This document shows, one piece after another, positions 1-11,476 of a stretch of DNA of 64,000 bases. Location of the stretch: the NCBI GenBank assembly GCA_031261455.1, contig JAISJP010000007.1:1-64000 (forward strand). The letters are read 5' to 3'. The position numbers and the translations under genes are program-made. Numbering within the stretch: the stretch's first letter is position 1; every line of letters begins with the position of its first letter. A model generated the notes under the pieces. The model saw nothing but the letters and a program-made list of their open reading frames with translations, was not told the origin of the DNA and did no database searches. Source of the stretch: Propionibacteriaceae bacterium (lineage in GTDB: Bacteria > Actinomycetota > Actinomycetes > Propionibacteriales > Propionibacteriaceae).

Positions 1-904
1 CGCGAGGCAGTCCGGTTTGGGAGCGCATCGGGTCTACTCGCTTGACGGCGCTGGTGGTGCCTTTGTCGGAAAGCTTTTCGCGACCGATGCGAAGCACCTG
101 GAGCATCTTGTTCGCGTCGATGTCGTAGCTCATGGTCACGTGGTGCAGCAGTCCCCCATCGGCGAAGCGACGCTGTGCCGCCCCACCGATCTTCCCTTGG
201 TCTGACGCGATGTCGTTGAGTGGCTGGTAACTGGCGTGCACGCCCACCTCAGCGAGCGCACCGATCATCCACTCGTCTAGAAATGCGTAGCTCGCCTCAA
301 AGCTGAGGCCCTCAACCAACGTTGAGGGCACGATCACCGAATAGGTGACGCAGTTGCCAGGTTCCATAAACATCGCTCCGCCACCGGTGATACGACGCAC
401 CACGTTGATGCCATAGCGCTGAGCCGCCTCGGCGTCGATCTCGTTGGAGTAGGACTGGAAGGAACCGATCACAACTAGGGGCTGGTCCCAGTCCCAGAAA
501 CGCATCGTTGGGCCACGGCGTCCGTCGGCCATCCGGGAAGCCAACACCTGGTCGAGAGCAACGTGCATGGCAGGGGCTAACGTGAGCGTGGGCAATACTT
601 CAAACGTGAGGTCGCTCCACGATACTGCCCCGCCAAGGGCGCGCCTGACTGCGATTGCCACCGCGTCTGGAGTGAAGCCAATGAGTCGCGCGTCGCTGGG
701 CAATGCTGCCGAGATCGCCGCCGCCAACTCAGCGGCACTCGCGGACTCAGGCAGCCCGTTGAGAGCGTCGTTGATTGTATCGAGCACCTCATCTGGCTCC
801 ACAAAGAAGTCGCCTGAGAGGTGCACGGAACTCAGCTTGCCATCTAGGACATCCAACTCAACTTGGACCAGTTTGCCGCCACGGACCTTGTACTCGCCAC
901 GCAT
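1..904 (-). CDS. lplA: Lipoate-protein ligase A family protein (3' part cut by window edge)
   Basis: Reverse translation from ATG at 904 reads MRGEYKVRGGKLVQVELDVLDGKLSSVHLSGDFFVEPDEVLD...MRFWDWDQPLVVIGSFQSYSNEIDAEAAQRYGINVVRRITGGGAMFMEPGNCVTYSVIVP; the RRxTGGGA..G motif is typical of LplA. Open to the window edge, so absent from the ORF track. Confidence 0.85.
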   Translation of the reverse strand, partial: MRGEYKVRGGKLVQVELDVLDGKLSSVHLSGDFFVEPDEVLDTINDALNGLPESASAAELAAAISAALPSDARLIGFTPDAVAIAVRRALGGAVSWSDLTFEVLPTLTLAPAMHVALDQVLASRMADGRRGPTMRFWDWDQPLVVIGSFQSYSNEIDAEAAQRYGINVVRRITGGGAMFMEPGNCVTYSVIVPSTLVEGLSFEASYAFLDEWMIGALAEVGVHASYQPLNDIASDQGKIGGAAQRRFADGGLLHHVTMSYDIDANKMLQVLRIGREKLSDKGTTSAVKRVDPMRSQTGLPR

Positions 905-940
905 GGAACGTCAGCCTACCAGAGGACACCCGCGCACGGA

Positions 941-969
941 ATGGATCCTGCGACTGCGCGCAGGATGAC
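941..969 (+). repeat. Dispersed intergenic inverted-repeat element, copy 1 (ATGGATCCTGCGACTGCGCGCAGGATGAC)
   Basis: ATCCTGCG...CGCAGGAT arms; related sequence at 26547-26575(-), 40409-40446(+), 40474-40501(-) and 55294-55329. Confidence 0.7.
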
Positions 970-1111
970 GAGAAAGACGGCCCGGGGGGGCGCAATGGCG
1001 AGAAAGAAAGCGTGCTGCAGGGTGGTGGGGGCGGCGAGCCGACGGGACGCAACCCCCCTCCGGCGAGTCCCAGACGTTAGTGCGCGTGGGTGAGGTGGCG
1101 GGACGCGACAG

Positions 1112-1567
1112 CTAGCACCAAGCTAGGTCGATGTTCTCTAGGCCTGCGGGGGAAGCGGCCTCTAGCCAACTCATCATGCCGGTCACCGATTGGGCGCTCA
1201 TTGACAGTTCGACGTATCCGTCATCGTCCGTCAGCCGCACTATTGAATCGCCGAAAGGCAGTCCGAGCACCTCGTCTTCGCTGACACGACGCTGGCTGGT
1301 TACGTGGATGGATCGACGATGCAACGTCAACCGTGGCGCTGAAGAGAAAGAAAAAGCCCGATACCACATGAATTGATCCATGCTGTACCGGGCCATTCCC
1401 ATAGTCCACGACGTTGTCTTAGCGGACGTGCAATGTCGCATGCCACAATCAAAAACAACACCTTGAGCCGAAATTGCGCGACGACGCTTAAACAACGCCA
1501 CACAACAGCCAACGATCAACAAAAGGGCAACACCAAGGAGAATCCCCAAGATGTCGAACCACTCCAT
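1112..1567 (-). CDS. DUF2550 family membrane-anchored protein
   Basis: N-terminal TM helix plus ...MARYSMDQFMWYRAFSFSSAPRLTLHRRSI...; position next to atpC is typical in actinobacteria. Confidence 0.8.
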   Translation of the reverse strand: MEWFDILGILLGVALLLIVGCCVALFKRRRAISAQGVVFDCGMRHCTSAKTTSWTMGMARYSMDQFMWYRAFSFSSAPRLTLHRRSIHVTSQRRVSEDEVLGLPFGDSIVRLTDDDGYVELSMSAQSVTGMMSWLEAASPAGLENIDLAWC

Positions 1568-1632
1568 ATGAAAACTCTAGTCTTCAGTTGGCCAATACGC
1601 TAACGCAACGATTATGGTCTGGCAGCAGACGC

Positions 1633-2046
1633 CTAGCCGTGCAGTTCGTGATACTTCTCGGCGGCACGAATCTGGGAGAGCACCTGGTTGTAGCGATGCT
1701 CATCTTCATCGTCGTTGTCGCCTTCACCGCGAAGCTCTTCTAGCTGTGCCAGCTCACGCCTAGCCTCTTCGAGCGAGATCTCGTGACCCATCTCCGCACT
1801 GTCGGTCAGGATGGTTACCACGTTCTCATTGACGGTCATGAAACCACCTGAGACCGCGATCACCTCACGGCGTCCGTCCAATGTGATGATCTCGGCCGCT
1901 CCGGGCGCAAGGATGGTCAGCAGTGGCTCGTGGTCGCTCAGGATACCGAGCGACCCCTCCACGTTGCGCACGGAGACGCCAACCGACTGGCCTTCCCAGA
2001 TCTGACCCTCCGGCGAAACTACCTCTACCTGCATCGGTGTTGCCAT
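1633..2046 (-). CDS. atpC: F0F1 ATP synthase subunit epsilon
   Basis: MQVEVVSPEGQIWEGQSVGVSVRNVEGSLGILSDHEPLLTILAPG; atp operon context. Confidence 0.96.
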   Translation of the reverse strand: MATPMQVEVVSPEGQIWEGQSVGVSVRNVEGSLGILSDHEPLLTILAPGAAEIITLDGRREVIAVSGGFMTVNENVVTILTDSAEMGHEISLEEARRELAQLEELRGEGDNDDEDEHRYNQVLSQIRAAEKYHELHG

Positions 2047-2047
2047 G

Positions 2048-3529
<1,482 letters not shown>

Positions 3530-4429
3530 TTAGGCAGCTAGCGCGCCCGCGCCGCCGACGATCTCGTTGATTTCTTGGGTGATCTCCGCTTGGCGGGCCT
3601 GGTTGGCGTCGCGAGTCAAGCCATCGATCAGTTGTTTAGCGTTGTCAGTCGCCGAATGCATGGCTTGCTGACGGGCAGCCAACTCCGATGCGGCGCTCTC
3701 CATCAACGCGAAGTGGATCCGGTTGATGATGTAAAGCGGAAGCAGCGCGTCAAGCACCTCTTCAGCCTTGGGCTCATAGTGGTACTCGTCAGGGATCAGC
3801 TGCTCCGTTGGGCTCAGCTCTTCTTCGCCCTCGACCACTTCGAGCGGCAGCAAACGCACGATCTGCACCTGCTGGCTCACCATGGACTTGAAGCGCGTGA
3901 ACACTAGATGGAGTTCATCGACCCCACCCTTGTCGTCGTCCTCCAAGAACTGGTCGATCAACAGCTTGCCGATGGTGCGGGCATCCGCATAGCTGGGCTT
4001 TTCAGAGAAACCGAACCATGAACCAGCGAGTTCACGACCACGGAAGGTGAAGTAGTCACGCACTTTACGTCCGCAGGTGTAAACCTCTACCTCTTTGCCC
4101 TCTTCGTCGAAGCGCTTGAGAAGCCCTTCGGCAACGCGAATGACGTTGGCGTTGTATGCCCCAGCAAGCCCGCGGTCAGCAGAGACCACTAGCATGGCTA
4201 CGCGCCGCGACTCAGCGGGTTCCATGGTCAGCGGGTGATCCTCGCTGCTGTAGGTCGCCACGTCGGAGACGGCACGCACTAACTGCTCGTTGTACGGCAC
4301 CGCCTGCCGCGCCCGTGCTTGGGCACGCATGACTCGGGACGCCGCAATCAACTCCATCGCCTTGGTGATTTTCATCGTGGCGGAGACGGACTTGCGACGC
4401 TCCCTAAGCTCGCGCAGTGTGGCTGGCAC
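3530..4429 (-). CDS. atpG: F0F1 ATP synthase subunit gamma
   Basis: LRERRKSVSATMKITKAMELIAASRVMRAQ N-terminus. Confidence 0.98.
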   Translation of the reverse strand: MPATLRELRERRKSVSATMKITKAMELIAASRVMRAQARARQAVPYNEQLVRAVSDVATYSSEDHPLTMEPAESRRVAMLVVSADRGLAGAYNANVIRVAEGLLKRFDEEGKEVEVYTCGRKVRDYFTFRGRELAGSWFGFSEKPSYADARTIGKLLIDQFLEDDDKGGVDELHLVFTRFKSMVSQQVQIVRLLPLEVVEGEEELSPTEQLIPDEYHYEPKAEEVLDALLPLYIINRIHFALMESAASELAARQQAMHSATDNAKQLIDGLTRDANQARQAEITQEINEIVGGAGALAA

Positions 4430-4430
4430 C

Positions 4431-6065
4431 TTATGCTCGCTTTCCGGTCACAATCTGAGCCTGATCGATGTCCTCATCGGCCACCTCATCGGCTTCCGCT
4501 GCACCCAGCAGACGTCCATCACTCAGTCGGAACGTGCGCTTGAAAGCGGCGATGGCGTTGTCGAGCGAAACCTCGGTGTCATCGTCGATCTTCAGCGTCT
4601 CGGAGATGGTATCCAAGATGGCAGACGTGGTGGCTAGGTAAGCATGGAACTCTGACTCAAAGCGAAGCACATCTTCTACTGGAACCTCATCCAGCTTGCC
4701 GCCGGTGCCTGCCCAGATGGACACGGCCTGGCGCTCCATGGGCATGGGGTTGGCGAGTGGCTGACGCAGTAGCTCGGTGAGGCGTGCACCACGATCCAAC
4801 TGGCGCTTCGACGTTTCGTCGAGGTCAGAGGCGAACATGGCGAAAGCCTGCATGTCGCGGTACTGAGCTAGTGAGATCTTCAGCGTGCCGGAGACCTTCT
4901 TCATAGCCTTCGTCTGCGCGGCACCACCAACGCGGGACACCGAGATGCCCACGTCGATAGCCGGACGCTGGTTGGCGTTGAACAGGTCGGACTGCAAGAA
5001 TATCTGGCCGTCAGTGATGGAGATCACGTTGGTGGGGATGTAGGCAGACACGTCGTTTGCCTTGGTCTCAATGATGGGAAGACCCGTCATTGAGCCACCA
5101 CCAATAGAGTCGTTCAGCTTGGCGCAGCGTTCCAGCAACCTGCTGTGTAAGTAGAAGACGTCGCCAGGGTAAGCTTCACGGCCCGGTGGGCGGCGCAGCA
5201 ACAGCGACATGGCGCGATAAGCTTCGGCTTGCTTGGTGAGGTCATCAAAGACGATAAGAACGTGCTTGCCCTGGTACATCCAGTGCTGACCGATGGCGGA
5301 ACCGGCGTATGCAGAGATGTACTTGTAGCCAGCAGGGTCGGACGCCGGAGAGTTGACGATGACGGTGTACTCCATCGCGCCGGCCTTCTCCAGATTCTCA
5401 CGAACCTCGGCCACCGTCGAGTTCTTCTGGCCAATGGCGACGTAGATGCAACGCACCTGCTTCTTCACATCGCCGGAGAGCCAGTTGGCTTTCTGGTTGA
5501 TGATGGCGTCAATCGCGATGGCGGTCTTGCCAGTCTTACGGTCACCAATGATCAACTGGCGCTGACCGCGACCGATTGGCGTCATCGAGTCGATGGCCTT
5601 CAGTCCGGTCATCAGCGGCTCGTTCACCTCTTGGCGGTCCATAACACCAGCAGCCTGCAACTCCAAGGGGCGAAGGCCATCGATGTCCTTGATGGGGCCT
5701 TGACCGTCAATCGGGTTGCCCATGGCATCTACCACGCGACCCAAGTAGCCGTCACCCACCGGCACAGCGAGAATCTCGCCGGTGCCACGCACGCGGGAAC
5801 CCTCGTCGATGCCCTCGGAGTTACCGAGGATAACGACGCCGATCTCGCGTACGTCAAGGTTGAGCGCGATGCCACGGGTACCGTTCTCGAACTCCAACAG
5901 CTCGTTGGCCATCACACTGGGAAGTCCAGCGACTCGGGCGATGCCGTCACCAGAGGTGACAACAGTGCCGATCTCCTCACGGGCCGCTTCACTGGGCTTG
6001 TATTCGGTCGCGAATTTGTCCAGCGCGTCCCGGATCTCATCCGGACGAATCGTCAGTTCCGCCAT
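4431..6065 (-). CDS. atpA: F0F1 ATP synthase subunit alpha
   Basis: [45 protein letters not shown]. Confidence 0.99.
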   Translation of the reverse strand: MAELTIRPDEIRDALDKFATEYKPSEAAREEIGTVVTSGDGIARVAGLPSVMANELLEFENGTRGIALNLDVREIGVVILGNSEGIDEGSRVRGTGEILAVPVGDGYLGRVVDAMGNPIDGQGPIKDIDGLRPLELQAAGVMDRQEVNEPLMTGLKAIDSMTPIGRGQRQLIIGDRKTGKTAIAIDAIINQKANWLSGDVKKQVRCIYVAIGQKNSTVAEVRENLEKAGAMEYTVIVNSPASDPAGYKYISAYAGSAIGQHWMYQGKHVLIVFDDLTKQAEAYRAMSLLLRRPPGREAYPGDVFYLHSRLLERCAKLNDSIGGGSMTGLPIIETKANDVSAYIPTNVISITDGQIFLQSDLFNANQRPAIDVGISVSRVGGAAQTKAMKKVSGTLKISLAQYRDMQAFAMFASDLDETSKRQLDRGARLTELLRQPLANPMPMERQAVSIWAGTGGKLDEVPVEDVLRFESEFHAYLATTSAILDTISETLKIDDDTEVSLDNAIAAFKRTFRLSDGRLLGAAEADEVADEDIDQAQIVTGKRA

Positions 6066-6150
6066 GGCTTTACTCTCTCAATTCCAAACAACATTGCTTA
6101 ATTTGTTTTCTATTGTGTGTCTCGTGAATGACTGCGCTTCAGGAGCGCCA

Positions 6151-6942
6151 TCAGCCGAGCTTGTTCTCAACGTCGTGCATCTTCGTGACGATGGTGCCAT
6201 CAATGACCTCATCGGCCACATCGACACGCACCCCACCGACCACATCATGTTCGATCTTGAACACCGCATCGACGGGGACTCCGTAGATGCGGGTTAGTTC
6301 AGAGATCAGTTGGGCACTCTGCTCTGGTGAGATCTGAATCGCTGTGGAGATAGTCGCGTTCAGACGAGCCCGCAGACCCTCGGCAACATCCAGATAGTGA
6401 TTCAGTTCGTGAGCGTAGCCGCGCCGATTGTGACGCACCGCCTCAGTGGCAAGCCGGGGCGCGAACACCCCTGCGCGGGCTCCCAGCAGACCAGAAACCA
6501 GAGCTTCCCGCGAGGCAAGGTCATAGGATTCGTCTCCCAAGGCGGCGTTCAGGTCAGTGCTTGATGCCACCGCTTCGACGAGCACGTTCAACGCATCACG
6601 CGTGGCAACAAACTCGTCCTTGGCTTCGGCTGCGCGCCAAAGCAGTCGGATTCCTGAGTCATGAACTGCGTCAGCGAAGTCGCCCCCGTTGGTGAACGGC
6701 AGTCGTGCAGCAGCCTGCAGGATACCCACAGCTTGCTTGCTGACGCGTGTGCCAAACACCGCCTCCGCGAGTTCGGCCCGCCCCGATGGTTCGATGGTCG
6801 GGTCAGTTAGGCGACGCTGAAGCGCAGACTCTGCGTCCAACACCCCAGCTACTGCCAGCACGTCATCGGCCAACTCAATGGTCGCCGAAACCTCGTCGCC
6901 AGCAGCAGCTAGCTGACTGAACAGTGTCCGGTCTCTACTCAT
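6151..6942 (-). CDS. atpH: F0F1 ATP synthase subunit delta
   Basis: OSCP-like sequence, operon position. Confidence 0.93.
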   Translation of the reverse strand: MSRDRTLFSQLAAAGDEVSATIELADDVLAVAGVLDAESALQRRLTDPTIEPSGRAELAEAVFGTRVSKQAVGILQAAARLPFTNGGDFADAVHDSGIRLLWRAAEAKDEFVATRDALNVLVEAVASSTDLNAALGDESYDLASREALVSGLLGARAGVFAPRLATEAVRHNRRGYAHELNHYLDVAEGLRARLNATISTAIQISPEQSAQLISELTRIYGVPVDAVFKIEHDVVGGVRVDVADEVIDGTIVTKMHDVENKLG

Positions 6943-6972
6943 AGCTTCTCTCGTATGCCCTTTGCTTGAAGA

Positions 6973-7521
6973 TCAGGCTCGTTGCGCTGGTACGCTCGCC
7001 AACTCGGCCAAGAAGCGTTCGACGGTGCGCTTGGCGCGCTCGTCGTCCTCCAGAGACTCGCCGACAATCTTGCTCGCCAGAGCGGTGGCAACGCCACCCA
7101 TCTCCGTGCGAATCTGATTTTCGACGGTGTCCCGTTCGGCAGCAATGGCGTTGCGGGTCTGCTCAAGGAGTCGGTCTTTCTCCGCCTGCGTCTCTGCCCG
7201 CATCCGTGTGCGTTCAGAGGCAGCCTCAGCGCGCGCCTGTTCGCGCACACTGGAAGCTTCAGCGTCAGCGGTAGCCAACTGCTCCTCGTACTTCTTGCGC
7301 ATCTCCTCTGCTTCGCTCTGTGCCTTCTCTGCCAACTCAATGCCACCCTCGATCAGGCGCGCACGCTCCTGATACATGGCATCAAAGTTCGGAGAGATGA
7401 ACTTTGCGAAACAGAACCAGATCAGCCCGGCCACGACGATACCGACGATCACCTCAGAGAGGTGATGCGGTGCCAACGGCCCGAGATTGATCTCCAGCGG
7501 GTACAGTGCACCCGATGTCAT
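6973..7521 (-). CDS. atpF: F0F1 ATP synthase subunit b
   Basis: N-terminal TM then long Ala/Glu-rich helix; operon position. Confidence 0.95.
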   Translation of the reverse strand: MTSGALYPLEINLGPLAPHHLSEVIVGIVVAGLIWFCFAKFISPNFDAMYQERARLIEGGIELAEKAQSEAEEMRKKYEEQLATADAEASSVREQARAEAASERTRMRAETQAEKDRLLEQTRNAIAAERDTVENQIRTEMGGVATALASKIVGESLEDDERAKRTVERFLAELASVPAQRA

Positions 7522-7543
7522 AACTTACGGTCCTTCACTCGAC

Positions 7544-7765
7544 TTAGAGCACGAACGCGAGCACGAAGCCTAGAATGGCGAGTGCCTCAACGATAACCGC
7601 GCCGATCATAGCCGTGCCCTGCATCTTGCCGTGAGCCTCAGGCTGACGGGCGGTGGAGGTGATGACACTCGTGAAGATCCAAGCGACACCAAACGCGACG
7701 GCGATGCCGATGGCAGCGTAGCCGTAGAGCTTGCTAGCTCCTGCACTGATTTCCAACAACAGCAT
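7544..7765 (-). CDS. atpE: F0F1 ATP synthase subunit c
   Basis: 73-aa hydrophobic hairpin, GAVIVEALAILGFVLAFVL. Confidence 0.96.
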   Translation of the reverse strand: MLLLEISAGASKLYGYAAIGIAVAFGVAWIFTSVITSTARQPEAHGKMQGTAMIGAVIVEALAILGFVLAFVL

Positions 7766-7831
7766 TTCGGTTCATTTCCTTTCAGTTGCCCTTACACACT
7801 TGTTTGCGTAGGGTCAATCGTTCTTTTCGTA

Positions 7832-8671
7832 TTAGTGTCCCTCGGACACGGCTTGTGATATGTAGTTTGCGGTAAGCAGGGTAAACAGGTAGGCCTGCAT
7901 AAATCCGATGAACAGCTCAATGCCGATCACCAGCATGCCCAAGAGTATGGCGCCAAAGCCGGCACCCTTGACGATGGCCGTGGGGAAACCGATGGCGGAC
8001 GTGCCTTCGGAGATCAGCCAGCCGCCACCAACGACGAACACCATGACGCCAAGGTGCCCTGCGAACATGTTGCCGAACAGACGAACAGTCAGCGTCAACG
8101 GGCGGGTGATGTAGTTGGACATGAACTCCAACGGGATGACCAGCGGGGCAAGATAAACGGGCACGCTGGATGGCATCAACGTCATGCGGATGGATTTGAT
8201 GCCATGCTGGCGGATGCCGGACGAGATGACGAAGACGATAACTGTCAGCACCAAGCCCATGGTGTAACCGATGTTGGAGAACGTCGGGAACATGAAGTAG
8301 AAGAACTCACCAAACCAGTTGTTGATCAGGATTAGCATGAACATGCCAACTAGGAACGGGGTGTATTTCTCGTAGCCGTGACCGATGGTGGTGCGTGCGA
8401 TGCTGGTGCGCACAAAGTCGTACACGTACTCAACGGCAAACTGCCACTTCTTGGGAACCACGGTCAACTTGCGCGAGGCAGGAATCATTAGTCCAAGGAT
8501 GAGGATAACCGAGATGACAAGCTGCAACATCGGCTTGTTGATCCAGTCGGTGCCGAACAGGCCCTCGAAGTCGAAGTCTTCAAGGCTAGGAGGAACGTAG
8601 TCCTCACCGCCGTGCTCGCCGTCCAACGGCAGCAGTTGCGGCCACGCTTGCGCAAACCTCACCTTTACCAC
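7832..8671 (-). CDS. atpB: F0F1 ATP synthase subunit a (likely GTG start inside the end of the upstream gene)
   Basis: PLTLTVRLFGNMFAGHLGVM, GIELFIGFMQAYLFTLLTANYI; track ORF runs to 8776 but GTG at 8671 fits better. Confidence 0.93.
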   Translation of the reverse strand: MVKVRFAQAWPQLLPLDGEHGGEDYVPPSLEDFDFEGLFGTDWINKPMLQLVISVILILGLMIPASRKLTVVPKKWQFAVEYVYDFVRTSIARTTIGHGYEKYTPFLVGMFMLILINNWFGEFFYFMFPTFSNIGYTMGLVLTVIVFVISSGIRQHGIKSIRMTLMPSSVPVYLAPLVIPLEFMSNYITRPLTLTVRLFGNMFAGHLGVMVFVVGGGWLISEGTSAIGFPTAIVKGAGFGAILLGMLVIGIELFIGFMQAYLFTLLTANYISQAVSEGH

Positions 8672-8877
8672 ACCCCATAACGTTTGATAGCTATAAACAT
8701 GCCCAACAGGAGCCCAAATAGGACACCGATCATGGTAGCCCAACCGCTGCCCAACCAGAACCGGTCGAGTAACCAACCGATGCCCCCATAGAGCAGCACT
8801 CCTGCAAGTAGTTCAGAGAATACACGACTACCGTCCGGTGTGCCATCCGAGTCTTCAGAAGTGTCGAATTTGCTCAT
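8665..8877 (-). CDS. AtpZ/AtpI-like ATP synthase accessory membrane protein
   Basis: MSKFDTSEDSDGTPDGSRVFSELLAGVLLYGGIGWLLDRFWLGSGWATMIGVLFGLLLGMFIAIKRY. Confidence 0.8.
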   Translation of the reverse strand: MSKFDTSEDSDGTPDGSRVFSELLAGVLLYGGIGWLLDRFWLGSGWATMIGVLFGLLLGMFIAIKRYGVW

Positions 8878-9356
8878 GCCAACTCACCCCAGTCCGCGCG
8901 TGGCTCGTAGTCTTGAAGCTCAAGCCACGGAGCCATGCGACGCGCAGAAATTAGCACTCCGCCAAGCCAAGCGACGATAACCGCGATGCCAGCGATGAAA
9001 ACCCACGTCGTCTGCACGCCCGGTGTTACAAACTCGAATCTGATCTGTGCCCAAAGCAGCAATCCGAGGCCGCACAAGCGCACCAAGTAACCGCTGGCCG
9101 AGAGGATGACTCCCAGCTTTCCGGGGCGGCGAATCGCGTTGAAACCCGCAAATTGCAGCGAGAAACAGGCGATCAGCGCGGCGCTCACGCCGAGGGCAGC
9201 AACCGCAGGTCGCCAACCGTCAGAGATGAGGGCAAACATGGGCACCGCAACCGCGCAAACGGCGGCGCCCTTGAGTCCCAGAGCGGTGACGATAGCCGGA
9301 GTGTCGAGCGGCGCGGGAGGACAGTGCGCCGACGCAACGTCGCCCATTGGCGTCAT
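8874..9356 (-). CDS. ATP synthase I-like integral membrane protein
   Basis: Four-TM-like hydrophobic profile, first gene of the atp operon; start MTPMGDVAS at 9356. Confidence 0.6.
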   Translation of the reverse strand: MTPMGDVASAHCPPAPLDTPAIVTALGLKGAAVCAVAVPMFALISDGWRPAVAALGVSAALIACFSLQFAGFNAIRRPGKLGVILSASGYLVRLCGLGLLLWAQIRFEFVTPGVQTTWVFIAGIAVIVAWLGGVLISARRMAPWLELQDYEPRADWGELA

Positions 9357-9435
9357 TGGCTGGCTCAACGTCCTATTACCTTTCTCGGAACTCCTAAGAA
9401 ACAAGACTTGCGTCGTCGTTTCGCGGCAACTTTGC

Positions 9436-9476
9436 CACTGCGTTCTGCGCAAGCACGTCACTGCGTTCTTCGCAAG
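9436..9476. repeat. 18-bp direct repeat (CACTGCGTTCT[G/T]CGCAAG x2, 23-bp period) upstream of atp operon
   Basis: Copies 9436-9453 and 9459-9476, one mismatch. Confidence 0.75.
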
Positions 9477-9537
9477 TGTGAGACTACCATGTTGCCCCGG
9501 TGATCGTGACCTTGTGATAGCAGATTTTTGAGACGAA

Positions 9538-10791
9538 CTAGCTGACCTGCGCTGACCCTAGCGAGAAACCGAGGGCCTCGGGTTCAGGTTCGAGTTCGAC
9601 CCGTGATTCGGGCTGGGAGTCGGACGGTAGGGCGGACGCCTGGTCGACCTCTTGGTCGACCTCTTGGCTCGGCCTGGGTGCTCTGCGATTGCGGGAGCGA
9701 GGTCTGGCGTCATACACCCAGGTCATCAAACACATGATGGCAAGAGCGGCACCCAGCACCACCCACACCCATGGCGTGTTGACTAGGGCCAATAGCGTCA
9801 CCCCATAAGAAACCAGCGCCGTCCAGCCCCACATGATGGCAACCGTGGCGCGCTGCGAGTGCCCCCGATTCATCAAGCGATGGTGTAGGTGTTCCTTGTC
9901 GGCCTGGAACCACCAGATGCCGCGAGATGTGCGGCGAATGTAGCTCAAAACTAGGTCCAACAGCGGCACAAACATCACCGCGACAGGCAGCACGAAAGGC
10001 ATCAACGACGGCCAGAAGATGCCCGAGGTGGCAGGTTGCAGCAACTGCGAGTCCATCTGTCCAGTGAACGAGATGGACGACGATGCCAGCAGTAGTCCGA
10101 GCAGCATTGAGCCAGAGTCCCCCATGAACATGCGCGCCTTGTGGAAGTTGTGCGGCAGGAACCCGAGACACACTCCGGTTGCGGCCACCGTGACCAGACT
10201 GGCAGTGGTGCAGACCACAAGGTTGCGCTCGAACGCCAAGAAGTAGGTGTAAAGGAACATGGCGGATGCGCCGATACCTACAACGCCGCTGGACAGCCCA
10301 TCAAGACCGTCCACCAAGTTGACAGCGTTGACGCAGACGAAGATGAATATGAGGGTGACAAGGGTGGATGTTGGCGTATCCAGAGCGTAGATGGAGTTTG
10401 GCAGACTCACCCAATACAGCCGTACCCCGTTGAGCACGGCAACAGCGGCGGCCAAAACCTGCCCGAAAACCTTGGTGTAGACGGGTAGGTCCAACATGTC
10501 GTCAATGGCACCGACAAGACAGATGACACAGGCTGCCAGAAACACGCCAACCGAGTCGCGGGTGACGATGGCGTGGGACGACAGGAACGGCAGCCGGGAA
10601 GCCACCAGGAAGGCCACACCGACACCCACCAGCATCGCCAGGCCGCCAAAGTAGGGCATTGGGGCTACGTGAACGTCGCGAACGCGGGGCCATGCCATGG
10701 CCCCTAGTCGCACCGCCACGCGCCGGAACAGCCCGGAAGTGAGGTAGGTTGCCCCCGCTGCGATTAGCAGCACCAGAACGTACTCAGACAT
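9538..10791 (-). CDS. MraY/WecA-family undecaprenyl-phosphate sugar-1-phosphate transferase
   Basis: FGGLAML, AIDDMLDLP, NAVNLVDGLDGLSSG, MGDSGSMLLG, HLHHRLMNRGHSQR. Confidence 0.93.
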   Translation of the reverse strand: MSEYVLVLLIAAGATYLTSGLFRRVAVRLGAMAWPRVRDVHVAPMPYFGGLAMLVGVGVAFLVASRLPFLSSHAIVTRDSVGVFLAACVICLVGAIDDMLDLPVYTKVFGQVLAAAVAVLNGVRLYWVSLPNSIYALDTPTSTLVTLIFIFVCVNAVNLVDGLDGLSSGVVGIGASAMFLYTYFLAFERNLVVCTTASLVTVAATGVCLGFLPHNFHKARMFMGDSGSMLLGLLLASSSISFTGQMDSQLLQPATSGIFWPSLMPFVLPVAVMFVPLLDLVLSYIRRTSRGIWWFQADKEHLHHRLMNRGHSQRATVAIMWGWTALVSYGVTLLALVNTPWVWVVLGAALAIMCLMTWVYDARPRSRNRRAPRPSQEVDQEVDQASALPSDSQPESRVELEPEPEALGFSLGSAQVS

Positions 10792-11476
10792 GGCTCTCCG
10801 CCAGCCTGACGCCAGGAAGGACGGACTGAATCTGTTCTAACGAGATAGCCCCCGCACGTTGCAGGACGCCCGCCTCGTCGGTCGAGAAGTCAATGATTGT
10901 GGAGGCCACTCCCCCACTCACGGGGCCGCCGTCGAGGTAGAGGGACACTGCCTCACCCAGCATCTCGCGGGCGCTGGGGCAGTCCAAAGCGGACGGTTCC
11001 CCGCTGAGGTTAGCGCTGCTGACCGCCAACGGGCCAGTGGCGCGCAACAATTCACGGGCGAAGCGGTCGTCGGGGACGCGGAGTGCAATGGTGTCGGATT
11101 TGTCCCCGAGGTTGAGTTTGAGTTCTGCGCGCACCGGCAACACGAGAGTCAGAGCACCCGGCCAGAAGGCGTCCGCCAACGCCATCGCTCCTTCAGGGAC
11201 GTTACTGGCGAGGGCAAATGCCGCTGCCGCTGTTGCCGCAAGCACCGGGGAGGGCATGGCACGCCCCCTGTTTTTGGCGTCCAGCAGGCGTTGCACCGCA
11301 GCTGGGTTGAAGGCATCGGCCCCTAAGCCGTAGACGGTGTCAGTTGGGAAGACGATGAGTTCACCAGATTTGATGACCTCGGCTGCGCGAGCAATTGCGC
11401 CAAGGCGCAGGTCAACGCACGCTGACGAGCCCTCTCCTGCGCAATACGCGATCACAGAACCTAATCTTGCCATCAT
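10784..11476 (-). CDS. tsaC: L-threonylcarbamoyladenylate synthase (Sua5/YrdC family)
   Basis: IKSGELIVFPTDTVYGLGADAF, WPGALTLVLP, LAVSSANLSGEPSA. Confidence 0.93.
   Translation of the reverse strand: MMARLGSVIAYCAGEGSSACVDLRLGAIARAAEVIKSGELIVFPTDTVYGLGADAFNPAAVQRLLDAKNRGRAMPSPVLAATAAAAFALASNVPEGAMALADAFWPGALTLVLPVRAELKLNLGDKSDTIALRVPDDRFARELLRATGPLAVSSANLSGEPSALDCPSAREMLGEAVSLYLDGGPVSGGVASTIIDFSTDEAGVLQRAGAISLEQIQSVLPGVRLAESHV

Noticed and set aside
941-1093. Short overlapping ORFs in the lplA-DUF2550 gap
   Set aside because: They read across the dispersed repeat (CDCAQDD) and G-rich DNA; no RBS or coherent protein.
5229-6101. 290-aa plus-strand ORF opposite atpA
   Set aside because: Antisense of a highly conserved gene; no independent support.
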